From contig NZ_BJTG01000003.1 in NCBI RefSeq assembly GCF_013340205.1, forward strand, positions 186,001-250,000: 64,000 nt of DNA, read 5' to 3'. This document shows, piece by piece, positions 8,663 to 16,255 of this stretch. The position numbers were made by a program, and so were the translations under genes. The stretch comes from Anaeromyxobacter diazotrophicus (lineage in GTDB: Bacteria > Myxococcota > Myxococcia > Myxococcales > Anaeromyxobacteraceae). The notes beneath the pieces were generated by a model. The model was not told the DNA's origin. It saw only the letters and a program-made list of their open reading frames with translations, and ran no database searches. Each line of letters starts with the position of its first letter. Position 1 is the stretch's first letter.

Positions 8663-8866
8663 GTCTCTCCTCCGCTTGAGACCGCGGAGGATCACACCGC
8701 TAGACGGGCGCTTCTACACGTCGGTCGCCGGGCGGTTACAGAGTTCTGGCGCGTACCTTCTCTCGCGCGAGACGGTCTACATGGGCATCTGGCCGAAGCC
8801 GTGGGACACCGTGCACGCACAAGGGCCAAGGACAACCATCGAGCGCGAAGCGCGAGTAAGCGACGG

Positions 8867-8920
8867 TGTTGTACCGGAACGCGCTCTGCGCGTACCGGTA
8901 CAACACACATCTTGCCTGCT
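8867..8920. other. oriT: Candidate oriT: 11-bp inverted repeat followed by nic-like sequence
   Basis: The arms TGTTGTACCGG (8867-8877) and CCGGTACAACA (8895-8905) are exact complements with a 17-base spacer. Immediately after lies CACATCTTGCCTGCTC. In IncP (RP4) oriT an inverted repeat is followed directly by a nic site of the form ATCCTG/C; ATCTTG/C at 8909-8915 has the same geometry with one base changed. The site sits about 200 bases upstream of traK, where RP4 also has oriT. The nick position (between 8914 and 8915) is by analogy only. An alternative location is upstream of traJ near 53.1 kb. Confidence 0.5.
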
Positions 8921-9055
8921 CTGAGTTGACCAAACTCGACTAATCTCGGTCACGTTTACCGGTAGTGCGGTTGTGTTTGCCGAGTCTGGCCGAAGCGTTG
9001 CGGCCGGCTCGCGCTTTGCTTCTGAGCCCGAGGAGTTGCTGCGTTGTTCGCTTGG

Positions 9056-9069
9056 TCGACTCTAGTCGA
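9056..9069. promoter_or_regulatory. Inverted repeat upstream of traK
   Basis: TCGACT-CT-AGTCGA is a perfect inverted repeat with a 2-base spacer, 44 bases before the traK start. Variants of CTCGACT and GCCGAGTC recur in the preceding 120 bases. This would suit a TraK binding region or an operator; no direct evidence separates these. Confidence 0.4.
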
Positions 9070-9112
9070 GTGTGGCCGCGGTAAGCGTCGAGGTTCTCTT
9101 CGGGAGGTGCCC

Positions 9113-9451
9113 GTGACGAAGCCGAAGGTGAAGTGGGGAGATGCCCGAATCGCATTCAGGATCATCGCGCCGCGTGTTGAGGAGGCGCTGCGATCCGGGC
9201 GTACGGTGCGCTCGGTGTACGAAGAAATGAGAGCGCACTTCCCGGCGGGGTACGAGCAGTTCGCGAAGTACGCCAGAGAGTCCGGCGCGCGGACCAGGGT
9301 CCGAAGGACGACCGGCGCGCTTTTCGGTCACGTCCCGCCCAGCTGCGGCGACGGGCAGCGGAACAGGGGAGGGCCGCTGGAAATCGTGCTCGGTCCACCG
9401 GCACGTTTCAAGCACGACCCACGCCCCGACTCATCGGACGACCTCATCTGA
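9113..9451 (+). CDS. traK: TraK-like oriT-binding protein
   Basis: The protein is 112 residues from the GTG at 9113, preceded by GGGAGGTG. Its N-terminal half resembles IncP TraK: ARIAFRIIAPRVEEALRSG, then a short helix-turn-helix-like part (VRSVYEEMRAHF) and YEQFAKYARES. In RP4, TraK binds and bends oriT DNA and assists relaxosome assembly. The C-terminal half is proline- and glycine-rich and not conserved. It is followed 12 bases later by traL and then traM, the RP4 gene order, which supports the call more than the sequence does. Confidence 0.7.
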   Translation: MTKPKVKWGDARIAFRIIAPRVEEALRSGRTVRSVYEEMRAHFPAGYEQFAKYARESGARTRVRRTTGALFGHVPPSCGDGQRNRGGPLEIVLGPPARFKHDPRPDSSDDLI

Positions 9452-9462
9452 AAGGACCGGAC

Positions 9463-10197
9463 GTGGCGAACAACGTGCACTTCATCTTGCAGGCGAAGGG
9501 GGGCGTCGGGAAGTCCTTCATCGCCGCACTCCTCGCGCAGCACTACTGGAGCCGTGGTGGCGAGCCCGCCGTCTGCATCGACACGGATCCCGCCAACCTT
9601 ACGCTGTCAGGGTACAAGAGGCTCGGAGCTCGCCCGGTCGACATTCTCGAACCTGGGTCGACGTCTCGCGTGAACCCGCGCGCGTTCGACGCGCTGCTGA
9701 ACAGCATCGCCCAGGAAACATCTGACTTCATCGTGGATTCGGGCGCGAGCTCCTTTCTCACCCTGACCGACTACCTGCTTGAAACGCGGGCCATTGAGGC
9801 TCTCGTGGAGATCGGGAAGGAAATCCATCTCCACACCGTCATCACAGGGGGACAGGCGCTCCGCGACACGCTCAAGGGGTTCGACTCCCTCGCCCTCCAC
9901 GCTCCACCCGAGGCGAAGCTAGTGGTGTGGCTGAACGAGTACTTCGGGCCTGTCGAATCGGACGGAAAGGGGTTCAAGGACATGGCCGTTTACGAACGGC
10001 ACCGCGACCGCATCGCAGCTCTCGTGTCCATCCCGAAAATGAATCCCTACACCTCGGGCAAGGACCTCGAGATCATGATCGCGCGAAAGCTCACCTTCGC
10101 GGAGGCGCTCGCGGGTGACGCTTTCGGTCTCATGGAGAAGCAGCGGATCCGGGAGATCCAGAAGCACCTCTTCGCGCAGCTCGCGCTCATCGCCTAA
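9463..10197 (+). CDS. traL: TraL-like P-loop ATPase
   Basis: This 244-residue protein of the ParA/MinD-like P-loop class starts MANNVHFILQAKGGVGKSF, a deviant Walker A. CIDTDPANLTLSGYKRL follows, and DFIVDSGASSFLTLTDYLLE stands where Walker B is expected. The length and the C-terminal part (FAEALAGDAFGLMEKQRIR) match IncP TraL rather than plasmid ParA. TraL is an auxiliary transfer protein whose exact job is unknown. Its position between traK and traM supports the name. A purely partitioning ParA is less likely, because the ParB gene is 9 kb away on the opposite strand. Confidence 0.8.
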   Translation: MANNVHFILQAKGGVGKSFIAALLAQHYWSRGGEPAVCIDTDPANLTLSGYKRLGARPVDILEPGSTSRVNPRAFDALLNSIAQETSDFIVDSGASSFLTLTDYLLETRAIEALVEIGKEIHLHTVITGGQALRDTLKGFDSLALHAPPEAKLVVWLNEYFGPVESDGKGFKDMAVYERHRDRIAALVSIPKMNPYTSGKDLEIMIARKLTFAEALAGDAFGLMEKQRIREIQKHLFAQLALIA

Positions 10198-10202
10198 GCA
10201 AC

Positions 10203-10622
10203 GTGGACGCGAAGCTGCTCATAGCTGAAGTCGCAAAGCGGCATGGGATCCTCCTCGATGCGAACGACCCTGTGCTCGTGACGGTGACGCTCAACGAACT
10301 CGTCCTGGAGGAGTACCTGCGGCGGTTAAGTGCCGCCGTCGAGCAGGGGGAGCGGCGCGCCGTCGCGGCATCCGAGCGGCAGCTCGCGATGGCGAAGCAA
10401 GCGGCCGGCGAGATCGTCACTCGCACGGCGGCGTATGTTGCTGACCAGGTCCGGGCCGCTGCCGCTGAAGCCCGTTCCGAGATCGAACAGAGGGTTGCGG
10501 GCGCAGCAACATCCGTACGTGCCGACGCGAGCGCCGCCGCACGGCATCGTAACCTCGCGTTCGTGTTCATGATGGCAAGCGCCCTGGCAAGCGCGCTCGC
10601 GCTCAGCGGCGTCGCAATGTAA
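10203..10622 (+). CDS. traM: TraM-like conjugal transfer protein
   Basis: The protein is 139 residues from the GTG at 10203, five bases after traL. The N-terminal segment AKRHGILLDANDPVLVTVTL, followed by NELVLEEYL, is the hallmark of IncP TraM. A long alanine/glutamate-rich coiled coil follows, and a hydrophobic C-terminal helix (LAFVFMMASALASALALSGV) that should anchor it in the inner membrane. TraM is an accessory transfer protein in RP4. It ends the traKLM unit. The stop codon region overlaps an IS66-end-like sequence at 10619. Confidence 0.8.
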   Translation: MDAKLLIAEVAKRHGILLDANDPVLVTVTLNELVLEEYLRRLSAAVEQGERRAVAASERQLAMAKQAAGEIVTRTAAYVADQVRAAAAEARSEIEQRVAGAATSVRADASAAARHRNLAFVFMMASALASALALSGVAM

Positions 10623-10643
10623 CCGGCCGGCGACGGATGTCTG
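10619..10643 (+). repeat. Solitary IS66-end-like sequence
   Basis: GTAACCGGCCGGCGACGG followed by ATGTCTG differs from the right terminus of the cassette at 31466 (read inward) in only three of the first 25 bases. I found no matching opposite end with the same flanking octamer (GTCGCAAT), so it is probably a relic or chance. Confidence 0.35.
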
Positions 10644-10991
10644 CCGGAGGTGACCCGACGGCTTCATGCTTCTCCGCTCAGACGCGGAGTGGCGTCGGGC
10701 TACACCCTCTCAGCGGGGGCGATGCTGCTCCCTCAACTGTGTCTACCTCGGGGCTCGTTTCGGCGTCGGTAGCCGCCACCGGGCGCCTCGCGTCAGTTCC
10801 GCCTGCGCTTCGCCCTTCGTCCGCGCCCCCACTCCTCGCGAGTGCGCAAGCCCTTCGGCGCGTGCCGGTAACTTTCGTCGATGTCTTCCCGCTAGGAGCC
10901 CCGGACGCCCATGCCTGGCCCGGTTCTGGGCGTCTCTATGCGGCAGTATCGACGAACGCTGGGACGCCGGCCCACTTCCCGATACGGACAG

Positions 10992-11222
10992 CTTCTTGCC
11001 TCGCATCGGCCGAAACGCTTGCACCAGTGAGATGGACTTGACCCATCGGCCAAGATCCGGCCCCGAAGGCCACTCCATGACGACTCTCGGATAGGAGCCG
11101 CTCCGTCTTAACGCCGCAGCAGCTACCGCAAACACGTCGGGCGGCCAGACCGGCGGAGCGTCGGCCAACGCGACTCCCATCTGCTCAAAGCACTCCCGCA
11201 GGTGATCGGGATCGGGGGGCAC
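10992..11222 (-). pseudogene. Possible 5' remnant of a hypothetical gene
   Basis: Read from ATG 11222, the first 70 or so residues look like protein (HLRECFEQMGVALADAP, WPPDVFAVAAAALRRSGSYP, MEWPSGPDLGRWVKSI). The downstream continuation in the same frame then turns into low-complexity arginine-rich sequence. This suggests a truncated or frameshifted gene between traM and the next plus-strand gene. The product is not recognised. Confidence 0.35.
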
Positions 11223-11339
11223 GCCTCAGCATACACGCGGTCCAGTGCCTCTTCTCCGTCTTCGGACAAACGGGAGCGGGGCCGCTGGCGAATTCCGACT
11301 TGCCGACACATGCGGCTCGGCCTCAGGATCGCGACCGTT

Positions 11340-12533
11340 ATGAGCTGGGAAACCATCACGCTCGAACGGGAAGCCCTCTTCGCCGAGGTCTGGGCCGAGG
11401 CCGCCCAAGGGGTAGCGGCGCGTTACGGAATCTCTGGGCCAGCTCTCGCAAAGATCTGCAGGAAACTCGGAGTTCCTGTCCCACCGCGCGGGTACTGGGC
11501 TCAAAAGGCGGCGGGCCAGACGGTTCGCCAACCGGCCTTACCTCCACGAAGGCCGGCCGAAGCTACGTCATACCAGTTGACCGTCAGGCGGGACGATTAC
11601 GGCCCCGATGGATTCACGCTAGACGCACGCGTCGCCATCGCCAAGGCGCGCGCGACGGCGATCCCGGTAGCAGATGTGCTCGAGTCCGCCCACCCCCTCA
11701 TCAAGGAGTCTTCGGCGCTTCTCCGCAAGGCGCTCCTGAAGACACGCACCGAGGTCCTACCGAGCAAACGCTGCCTCGACATCGTCGCCTCTCGTGCTCA
11801 GATGCCGCGCGCGTTACGCATTGCGGACGCCGCGCTGAAGGCGCTCGAAGCGAACGGGCTTGAGGTCGAGGCAACCGAGCCGAAGCCCGCACCACCTGGC
11901 TACCTATCGTCATACGAACGCAGCAGGTATCCTCCGAGCAAGACCGGGATCCACGTGGGTGACGCGTTCTTTGAGTTCACGCTGGAGGAAGAGCTCGACA
12001 CCGTCAGGCCCGAGGAGCCAAAGCCCTCGCGCGATGCGCCCTACGAGAAGCGGTGGGACTGGGTGAAGCGTCACGGCAGCCCTGGATACGAACGGGTCCC
12101 CTCCGGTCGGCTTGCGCTGGGGCTCACCGGTGGGGGCTGGCTAGGGGCGGCGCGCTCATCATGGCGCGACGGGAAGCGCAAGCGGCTTGAGGAACAGCTC
12201 AACGACTTCGTTGCTACGGTCCTCGAACTCGGCGAGCGCCATCGGCTCTGGCGCCTCGAGCGCGAAGCGGCCGAACGCCGGTACGCGGAGGCTCAGAGGC
12301 GAGCGGAAGAGGAGGAGAGGCTCCGTACACTTGAGGCTGCGCGTGTAAAGGACCTTGATGAACGCCTTCGTGCCTGGTCGGATGCAGCGGGCATCGAGAT
12401 GCTTGTGACCGAATTCGAGCGCGTCCACGGGTCTGCAGCCGCGCCGGGGTGGGTGGCCTGGGCGCGGAAGCGTGCCGAGACCCTGCGCGCTCGAGCGATC
12501 GAACTAACATCTTCCGAGGGCCCTGCCCGGTGA
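11340..12533 (+). CDS. Conserved hypothetical protein with N-terminal HTH and C-terminal coiled coil
   Basis: The 397-residue protein starts at the ATG reading MSWETITLEREALFAEVW. The first 60 residues form a helix-turn-helix-like module (VAARYGISGPALAKICRK, then PVPPRGYWAQKAAG), which I recognise as the start of a widespread bacterial hypothetical family. The middle holds HPLIKESSALLRKAL and CLDIVASRAQMPRALRIADA. The end has SSWRDGKRKRLEEQLNDFV, then a charged coiled coil (about residues 310-375). No enzymatic motif is visible. A diverged relative lacking the HTH part lies at 56.7-57.5 kb. A longer upstream frame exists but looks non-coding. It may bind DNA; the role is unknown. Confidence 0.75.
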   Translation: MSWETITLEREALFAEVWAEAAQGVAARYGISGPALAKICRKLGVPVPPRGYWAQKAAGQTVRQPALPPRRPAEATSYQLTVRRDDYGPDGFTLDARVAIAKARATAIPVADVLESAHPLIKESSALLRKALLKTRTEVLPSKRCLDIVASRAQMPRALRIADAALKALEANGLEVEATEPKPAPPGYLSSYERSRYPPSKTGIHVGDAFFEFTLEEELDTVRPEEPKPSRDAPYEKRWDWVKRHGSPGYERVPSGRLALGLTGGGWLGAARSSWRDGKRKRLEEQLNDFVATVLELGERHRLWRLEREAAERRYAEAQRRAEEEERLRTLEAARVKDLDERLRAWSDAAGIEMLVTEFERVHGSAAAPGWVAWARKRAETLRARAIELTSSEGPAR

Positions 12534-12837
12534 GGACGCATTTCGCCGTTGGATAAGTGCTGTCTCACTCGCAGGTCGTCCAGACCTACTGCACATCGCA
12601 ATCACCTGCTGCGGAACCGGGCGGCGCAATCGTAATTCAGCTTCTGTGTCGAACGCCGCCGCTCGTGCCTCAGGTGGTCCCCCGGTCGGCCCGGATTCGG
12701 TCTGAACGTCGTCTCCGGGATGTTCCGTCGCATCGGGCGTCGGGTTGATCGCTATGTGCCACGAGCACGAGGCGCAGGCGTGGCTTGCGCACGTTCGCAA
12801 GCTCGCGGGTCGACGTTATTCGGCGGCTGACGAGTCG

Positions 12838-13191
12838 CTAGGCCGCCTTCGAGGGCTTCGGCAGCGGCTTGCCCTTCTCGAAGGCGGCGTCCTCGCCGAA
12901 CTTGGCGACGATCTTCCTCTTGGTGTCGAGCCCGGTCGCCTCGATGACGAACTTGGGCACACGGCGAGCGCGCCTGTCCGCCACCCACTTCGTGAGGTCC
13001 GCTCCGCGAGCCCGCGCACGGCGAGGTCCGCGACGCGCTCGGCCGGAGTTGCCGTTCACGTTCAAGTTCTTCTCCAACTCCTGCGCAGCCAGCTCCGCAA
13101 CGTGTCGCTGGATGGCAGGGCTGATCTTGGCGATGGCCTGCGAAACGGCGGCGACGATGATCTCTTCGATGGTTCCGGTAGGTCGGGGCAT
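12838..13191 (-). CDS. Small hypothetical protein
   Basis: The 117-residue frame starts at MPRPTGTIEEIIVAAVSQAI and is preceded by AGGAGG four bases before the ATG. The first 45 residues form an amphipathic helix pattern. A basic linker (SGRARRGPRRARARG) follows, then TKWVADRRARRVPKFVIE and a lysine-rich end. The charge pattern suggests a DNA-binding or nucleoid-type protein, but this is only composition. A stretch of about 300 bases without a gene separates it from the convergent gene ending at 12533. Confidence 0.6.
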   Translation of the reverse strand: MPRPTGTIEEIIVAAVSQAIAKISPAIQRHVAELAAQELEKNLNVNGNSGRARRGPRRARARGADLTKWVADRRARRVPKFVIEATGLDTKRKIVAKFGEDAAFEKGKPLPKPSKAA

Positions 13192-13224
13192 GGGCCCTCC
13201 TTGAGCACTCGGATTCAACGAACG

Positions 13225-13482
13225 TCAACGACTCTGTCCGTCGGATATTCCGTCTGCGTAGGCCTGAACCCGGACTCTGCACGCCGGGCACGCCCGTGCT
13301 TTCCGATATGTGTTGTCGTTCGCGGGGACCGCGTGTTTGCAGATGAGCACGTCGTACAGCCGTTCGCCTTGGCGCTCGTTCTTTTTGACAATGGTCCGCC
13401 AGACTTCCGGGACTGTGTACTTCTTCGTCTTCGACTTAGCTGCAGCCAACCTGTCTCCTGACCCCCGCAAAGGGCGCTGCAT
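13225..13482 (-). CDS. Small cysteine-containing hypothetical protein
   Basis: The frame is 85 residues from the ATG at 13482. The recognisable part is KSKTKKYTVPEVWRTIVKKN, then YDVLICKHAVPAND and ARACPACRVRV. Two Cys plus a C-x2-C pair suggest a small zinc site. It lies directly upstream of the gene starting at 13191 in the same direction, probably co-transcribed. The function is unknown. The start could be further upstream (13578), but that extension looks weaker. Confidence 0.5.
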   Translation of the reverse strand: MQRPLRGSGDRLAAAKSKTKKYTVPEVWRTIVKKNERQGERLYDVLICKHAVPANDNTYRKARACPACRVRVQAYADGISDGQSR

Positions 13483-13645
13483 GAGATAGCACGAGAGGTG
13501 CGGGAAGACTTGCATTTGTGCATCAAGCGCGGTGGTTGTGCCCTTCAGGTGACCGTGCCAACCCAGCTGCGAACGCATCGCATTTAGGCCTGAGTCGGCG
13601 CGGACCCTACGAGGCGACGAGCCGACGAGGCGCGGTCAGCCCCAT

Positions 13646-13993
13646 GTGCGATGTCTCCTGATCATGCTAGCGCTCGCCCTCGCCGCACTTCTCCTCGCGA
13701 GTCCGCCCTGCGCCGGCGACGGTCACAACCAGCACCGGAGCGCGTCCGCGAAACGTGCCTTTCGCCAAGCGCGGCCGTGCCCCGCAGGGCCCGACCGGGG
13801 TTCCGTGCACCACTGCCGCGGGTATGTCATCGACCACATATGTCCCCTCGCGTGTTGCGGCCTCGACGCTCCGCAGAACATGCAATGGCAGACCAAGGCA
13901 GAGGCGAAGGCCAAGGACCGCTGGGAACTCGACTGCAGTCGAAGCTGTGGCTGGACGAAGCAGACGGCCTCGCGCCCGGGCGAGAGCCGCTAG
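13646..13993 (+). CDS. Secreted HNH-type nuclease-like protein
   Basis: The 115-residue protein has a clear signal peptide (CLLIMLALALAALLLASPPC, cleavage near GDG). The mature part contains an HNH-like core: CRGYVIDHICPLACCGLDAP followed by NMQWQTKAEAKAKDRWE. The DH of IDH would be the metal/general-base pair, and NMQWQ is the asparagine segment typical of this secreted subfamily. Such proteins are small periplasmic or extracellular nucleases; the substrate is unproven. It starts at GTG 13646 or ATG 13664; both leave a signal peptide. It stands alone among minus-strand genes. Confidence 0.7.
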   Translation: MRCLLIMLALALAALLLASPPCAGDGHNQHRSASAKRAFRQARPCPAGPDRGSVHHCRGYVIDHICPLACCGLDAPQNMQWQTKAEAKAKDRWELDCSRSCGWTKQTASRPGESR

Positions 13994-14054
13994 AAGGGCC
14001 GCGGCAGCACATCCATGGGGCAGTTCTGGCGGCGGCTCGAGGGGACCAGATGCC

Positions 14055-14552
14055 TCAGCGGCGCTTCCGCACGATTGGCGGCCGCGCCGCAGGCGCTGGG
14101 GGCGTGGGGGGCGGCAGCACGACGGAGGCGGGGATGCGCGGCCTCTCCTCGATGGACCACCAGACGCGGAACCGCGGGTCCCAGCGCCACTCGGTCGTCT
14201 TGAGCTCAGTCCTGACCTCGATCGGCGGCACGCGATCGAAACTCAGCGCAGTTCGCGCGGCGTATACGCGCGTGTGGGCGGTCACCGGCTTCGGCGCGGA
14301 CGCGCCATGCCCGGCCGCGAGCAGCTCGCACAGTGAGCGCTCGCAGTTCTCGCAGACCTCCTCGCGCACCGTGGCGTCCCGCGCGAAGAGTGGCACGATC
14401 GGCTTTCCCGAGCCGTCCGGCCGCCCCGGCGAGAGCCCGGCGGCGCTACGAAGGCACGCGGGGCACCAGACCGCGTCCTCGGCGCTGTAGCCGAGGACGG
14501 CGAATGGCCTGCGCGCAACGATGCCCGCCACGACCTCCTCCGTGGGCGGCAT
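14055..14552 (-). CDS. Hypothetical zinc-ribbon-like protein
   Basis: The 165-residue protein starts MPPTEEVVAGIVARRPFAVL. Two Cys pairs (VWCPACLRS and VCENCERSLC) are separated by about 40 residues, as in a zinc ribbon. The C-terminal third has TEWRWDPRFRVWWSIEERP and then a proline-rich tail. The start codon follows the stop of the 56-residue gene upstream by two bases, so the two form an operon. The function is not recognised. Confidence 0.6.
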   Translation of the reverse strand: MPPTEEVVAGIVARRPFAVLGYSAEDAVWCPACLRSAAGLSPGRPDGSGKPIVPLFARDATVREEVCENCERSLCELLAAGHGASAPKPVTAHTRVYAARTALSFDRVPPIEVRTELKTTEWRWDPRFRVWWSIEERPRIPASVVLPPPTPPAPAARPPIVRKRR

Positions 14553-14554
14553 GG

Positions 14555-14725
14555 CTATGCCTCCTCCGGCTCGGACGAGTCGTACGGGGTGAACGGCTGC
14601 AGGTGGATGTCGGGCGGGTGGTAGTCGCCGCAGAGCTCGCACGCGATCAGCTCCAGGTGGACATCGTTGAACATCTGCTCGACGGCTTCGTAGAGATCCG
14701 TGAACTGCGCTGGCTTCGTCAGCAT
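14555..14725 (-). CDS. Short acidic hypothetical protein (56 residues)
   Basis: This short frame reads MLTKPAQFTDLYEAVEQMF, then NDVHLELIACELCGDYHPPD and an acidic end SSEPEEA. It has a C-x2-C pair with a nearby His. A good ribosome site (CAGGGAGACG) stands upstream, the same leader sequence that precedes the genes at 18315 and 21884. It abuts the gene starting at 14552. The composition is unlike a shadow frame. The function is unknown. Confidence 0.65.
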   Translation of the reverse strand: MLTKPAQFTDLYEAVEQMFNDVHLELIACELCGDYHPPDIHLQPFTPYDSSEPEEA

Positions 14726-14962
14726 GTGACCGTCTCCCTGTTCGGGCGGCGTCGCGCCGCTCTCACCCGAAGTGGAGCGGCCGACGGCGCCCGCGAGCGC
14801 GCGGAGGCCGCGCCGGGCCGGGCCACGCCGCAGTCGGCGGCGACCGTGCCAGCGAGCCTTTTGGAGCTGGCGCGGTCGCGCGCGCGTGGCCCGGCGGCTT
14901 TCCGGCGCGGCCGGAGCAAGCGGGGGAGACGGTCGCGTGCTCGGGCGGACCAGTTCCCACCC

Positions 14963-16255
14963 TCACGCGAAGAGCGCGTTCGACACGTTGGGCTCCAGCG
15001 TCGCGAGGTCGGTCACTCCGTGCGCCTCGTCGCACCAGGGCGCGAGCGCCGCGCCCGAGATCCCGATGGCCAGGCCGAAGATGCTCACCCCGAGCGCCGC
15101 CGCGCGCTCTCGCAGCCCCGGGGCAGCGGCGGCGTCGTCCTCTCCGTCGGAGATGAGGACGAGGTCGGCGCTCCGAAAGCCGCCGCGGGCATCCGCAATG
15201 ACTTTGAGCCCGCGCTCCACGGCAGCGGCGATGGAGGTCCCTCCGCCGCAGCGCACGAAGAGCGCCTCCTCCGGGAGCGGGGCGCCTGGGGGGACCACAT
15301 CCAGGTAGAACGGCGCAGCGTTGTAGGCGACGAGCGCAAACACCCGCCGCTCGGCGCGCGCGTGCTCGAGCAGCGCCAGCGCGAGCGCGGTGGCCCAGAC
15401 GTCCTTCAGGCCGCCGCCCTCGTCCATCGAGGAGCTCTTGTCGAGGAGCACCACGAGCGGGCCGCGGCCGAGGCGCTCGCTCCCGCCGAGCTGGTACTCG
15501 AGCAGCTGGCGCTCGGCGAGGCTGCGGAAGAAATCCAGGCGCCGCCGCGGGTCGGTGAGGCGCGCGAGCTCGACCGGCAGCGCCCGGGCGAGGTCCGCGC
15601 CCTGCGTGACGTCGGTCAGCTCGTCCGCGCCGTGGCGCACCCGCGCCCGGCGCTTCGAGGCGGCGATCCGCTTCATCCGGCCGGCGAGGAGCGCGATGCG
15701 CCGCAGGCGGGAGTCGCCCCGCAGCCGCGCCGCGAGGGGGCGTGCTCGGGCTCCCTCGCCGGCGCCGCCGCGCTGAGTGGACGTCCCGGGCGCGAAGGCG
15801 ACGCCAGCGAGCCCCTCCGTCGCCTCACGCAACTCCTCGACGGCGCGCGAGGCAGCGGCGCAAGCCGCGACGAGCGGCCGCCGGAGCGGGTCCTTCGCCG
15901 AGCCCGGCGCCCCGGCAGGCGCCGGATGCTCGGGCGCGGGGAGCTCGCCCAGCTCGTCGAGGAGGGATTCGAGCGCGGCGGCGGCCGCAGAGGCATCGCC
16001 GCGGCACTCCGACGAGAGGCGTCCGAACTGCGGTAGCGCCTCACAGCTCGCGTGGAGGCGCTCGGCCCAGGCGCGCAGCGCCGGGACGGCGTCGCGGTCA
16101 GGGAGGCGGTCACATTCGCCCGCGTAGAGTTGTTCGAAGAGCTCGTCTTCGAACCGCCGCGGGGGCGTGTCGTTCGTGGCTGGCAGCGGCAGACCGCGCG
16201 CGTCGCGGTGCTGGATGAGGTGCCACTTCGGGACGTCGAAGATGAGGCGGCGCAT
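14963..16255 (-). CDS. VWA-domain protein, partner of MoxR ATPase (ViaA-like)
   Basis: The 430-residue protein starts at ATG 16255, overlapping the stop of the MoxR gene. The N-terminal two thirds are helical and alanine/arginine-rich. The C-terminal 200 residues are a von Willebrand A domain with the MIDAS signature DKSSSM (DxSxS), then GGGTSIAAAVERGL (the MIDAS threonine) and VLISDGEDD. MoxR-VWA pairs act as chaperone-like metal or complex assembly machines (compare RavA-ViaA). VWA members of this kind in mobile elements are also discussed as parts of conflict systems. No signal or membrane segment is seen, so it is cytoplasmic. The nearly continuous frame through the upstream genes on this strand is a shadow. 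Confidence 0.85.
   Translation of the reverse strand: MRRLIFDVPKWHLIQHRDARGLPLPATNDTPPRRFEDELFEQLYAGECDRLPDRDAVPALRAWAERLHASCEALPQFGRLSSECRGDASAAAAALESLLDELGELPAPEHPAPAGAPGSAKDPLRRPLVAACAAASRAVEELREATEGLAGVAFAPGTSTQRGGAGEGARARPLAARLRGDSRLRRIALLAGRMKRIAASKRRARVRHGADELTDVTQGADLARALPVELARLTDPRRRLDFFRSLAERQLLEYQLGGSERLGRGPLVVLLDKSSSMDEGGGLKDVWATALALALLEHARAERRVFALVAYNAAPFYLDVVPPGAPLPEEALFVRCGGGTSIAAAVERGLKVIADARGGFRSADLVLISDGEDDAAAAPGLRERAAALGVSIFGLAIGISGAALAPWCDEAHGVTDLATLEPNVSNALFA

Larger units (their letters stand above)
1432..8739. mobile_element. IS66-family transposon with passenger histidine kinase, 8-bp target duplication
   Basis: The element starts with GTAACCGCCCGGGAATTGAC at 1432 and ends with the inverted form (CGCCGGGCGGTTAC) at 8739. 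The 8 bases outside each end are identical: AGAGTTCT at 1424-1431 and 8740-8747, the target duplication length expected of IS66. Both ends also share a subterminal CTCCGCGGTCTCA motif (about 1483 on the plus strand and 8680 on the minus strand). Inside are tnpA, tnpB and a tnpC split by two younger insertions, all on the minus strand, plus a plus-strand sensor histidine kinase and a frameshifted unknown gene. Ordinary IS66 elements are 2-3 kb; after removing the IS630 and IS4 insertions this one is still over 4 kb because of its passengers. Confidence 0.85.

Noticed and set aside
9463-10197. ParA partner for the ParB gene.
   Set aside because: The sequence and its place between traK and traM fit IncP TraL better; it is 9 kb from parB and on the other strand.
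10619-10643. Start of another IS66-type cassette.
   Set aside because: The sequence resembles the ends at 30527 and 31466, but no opposite end with the same flanking octamer was found.
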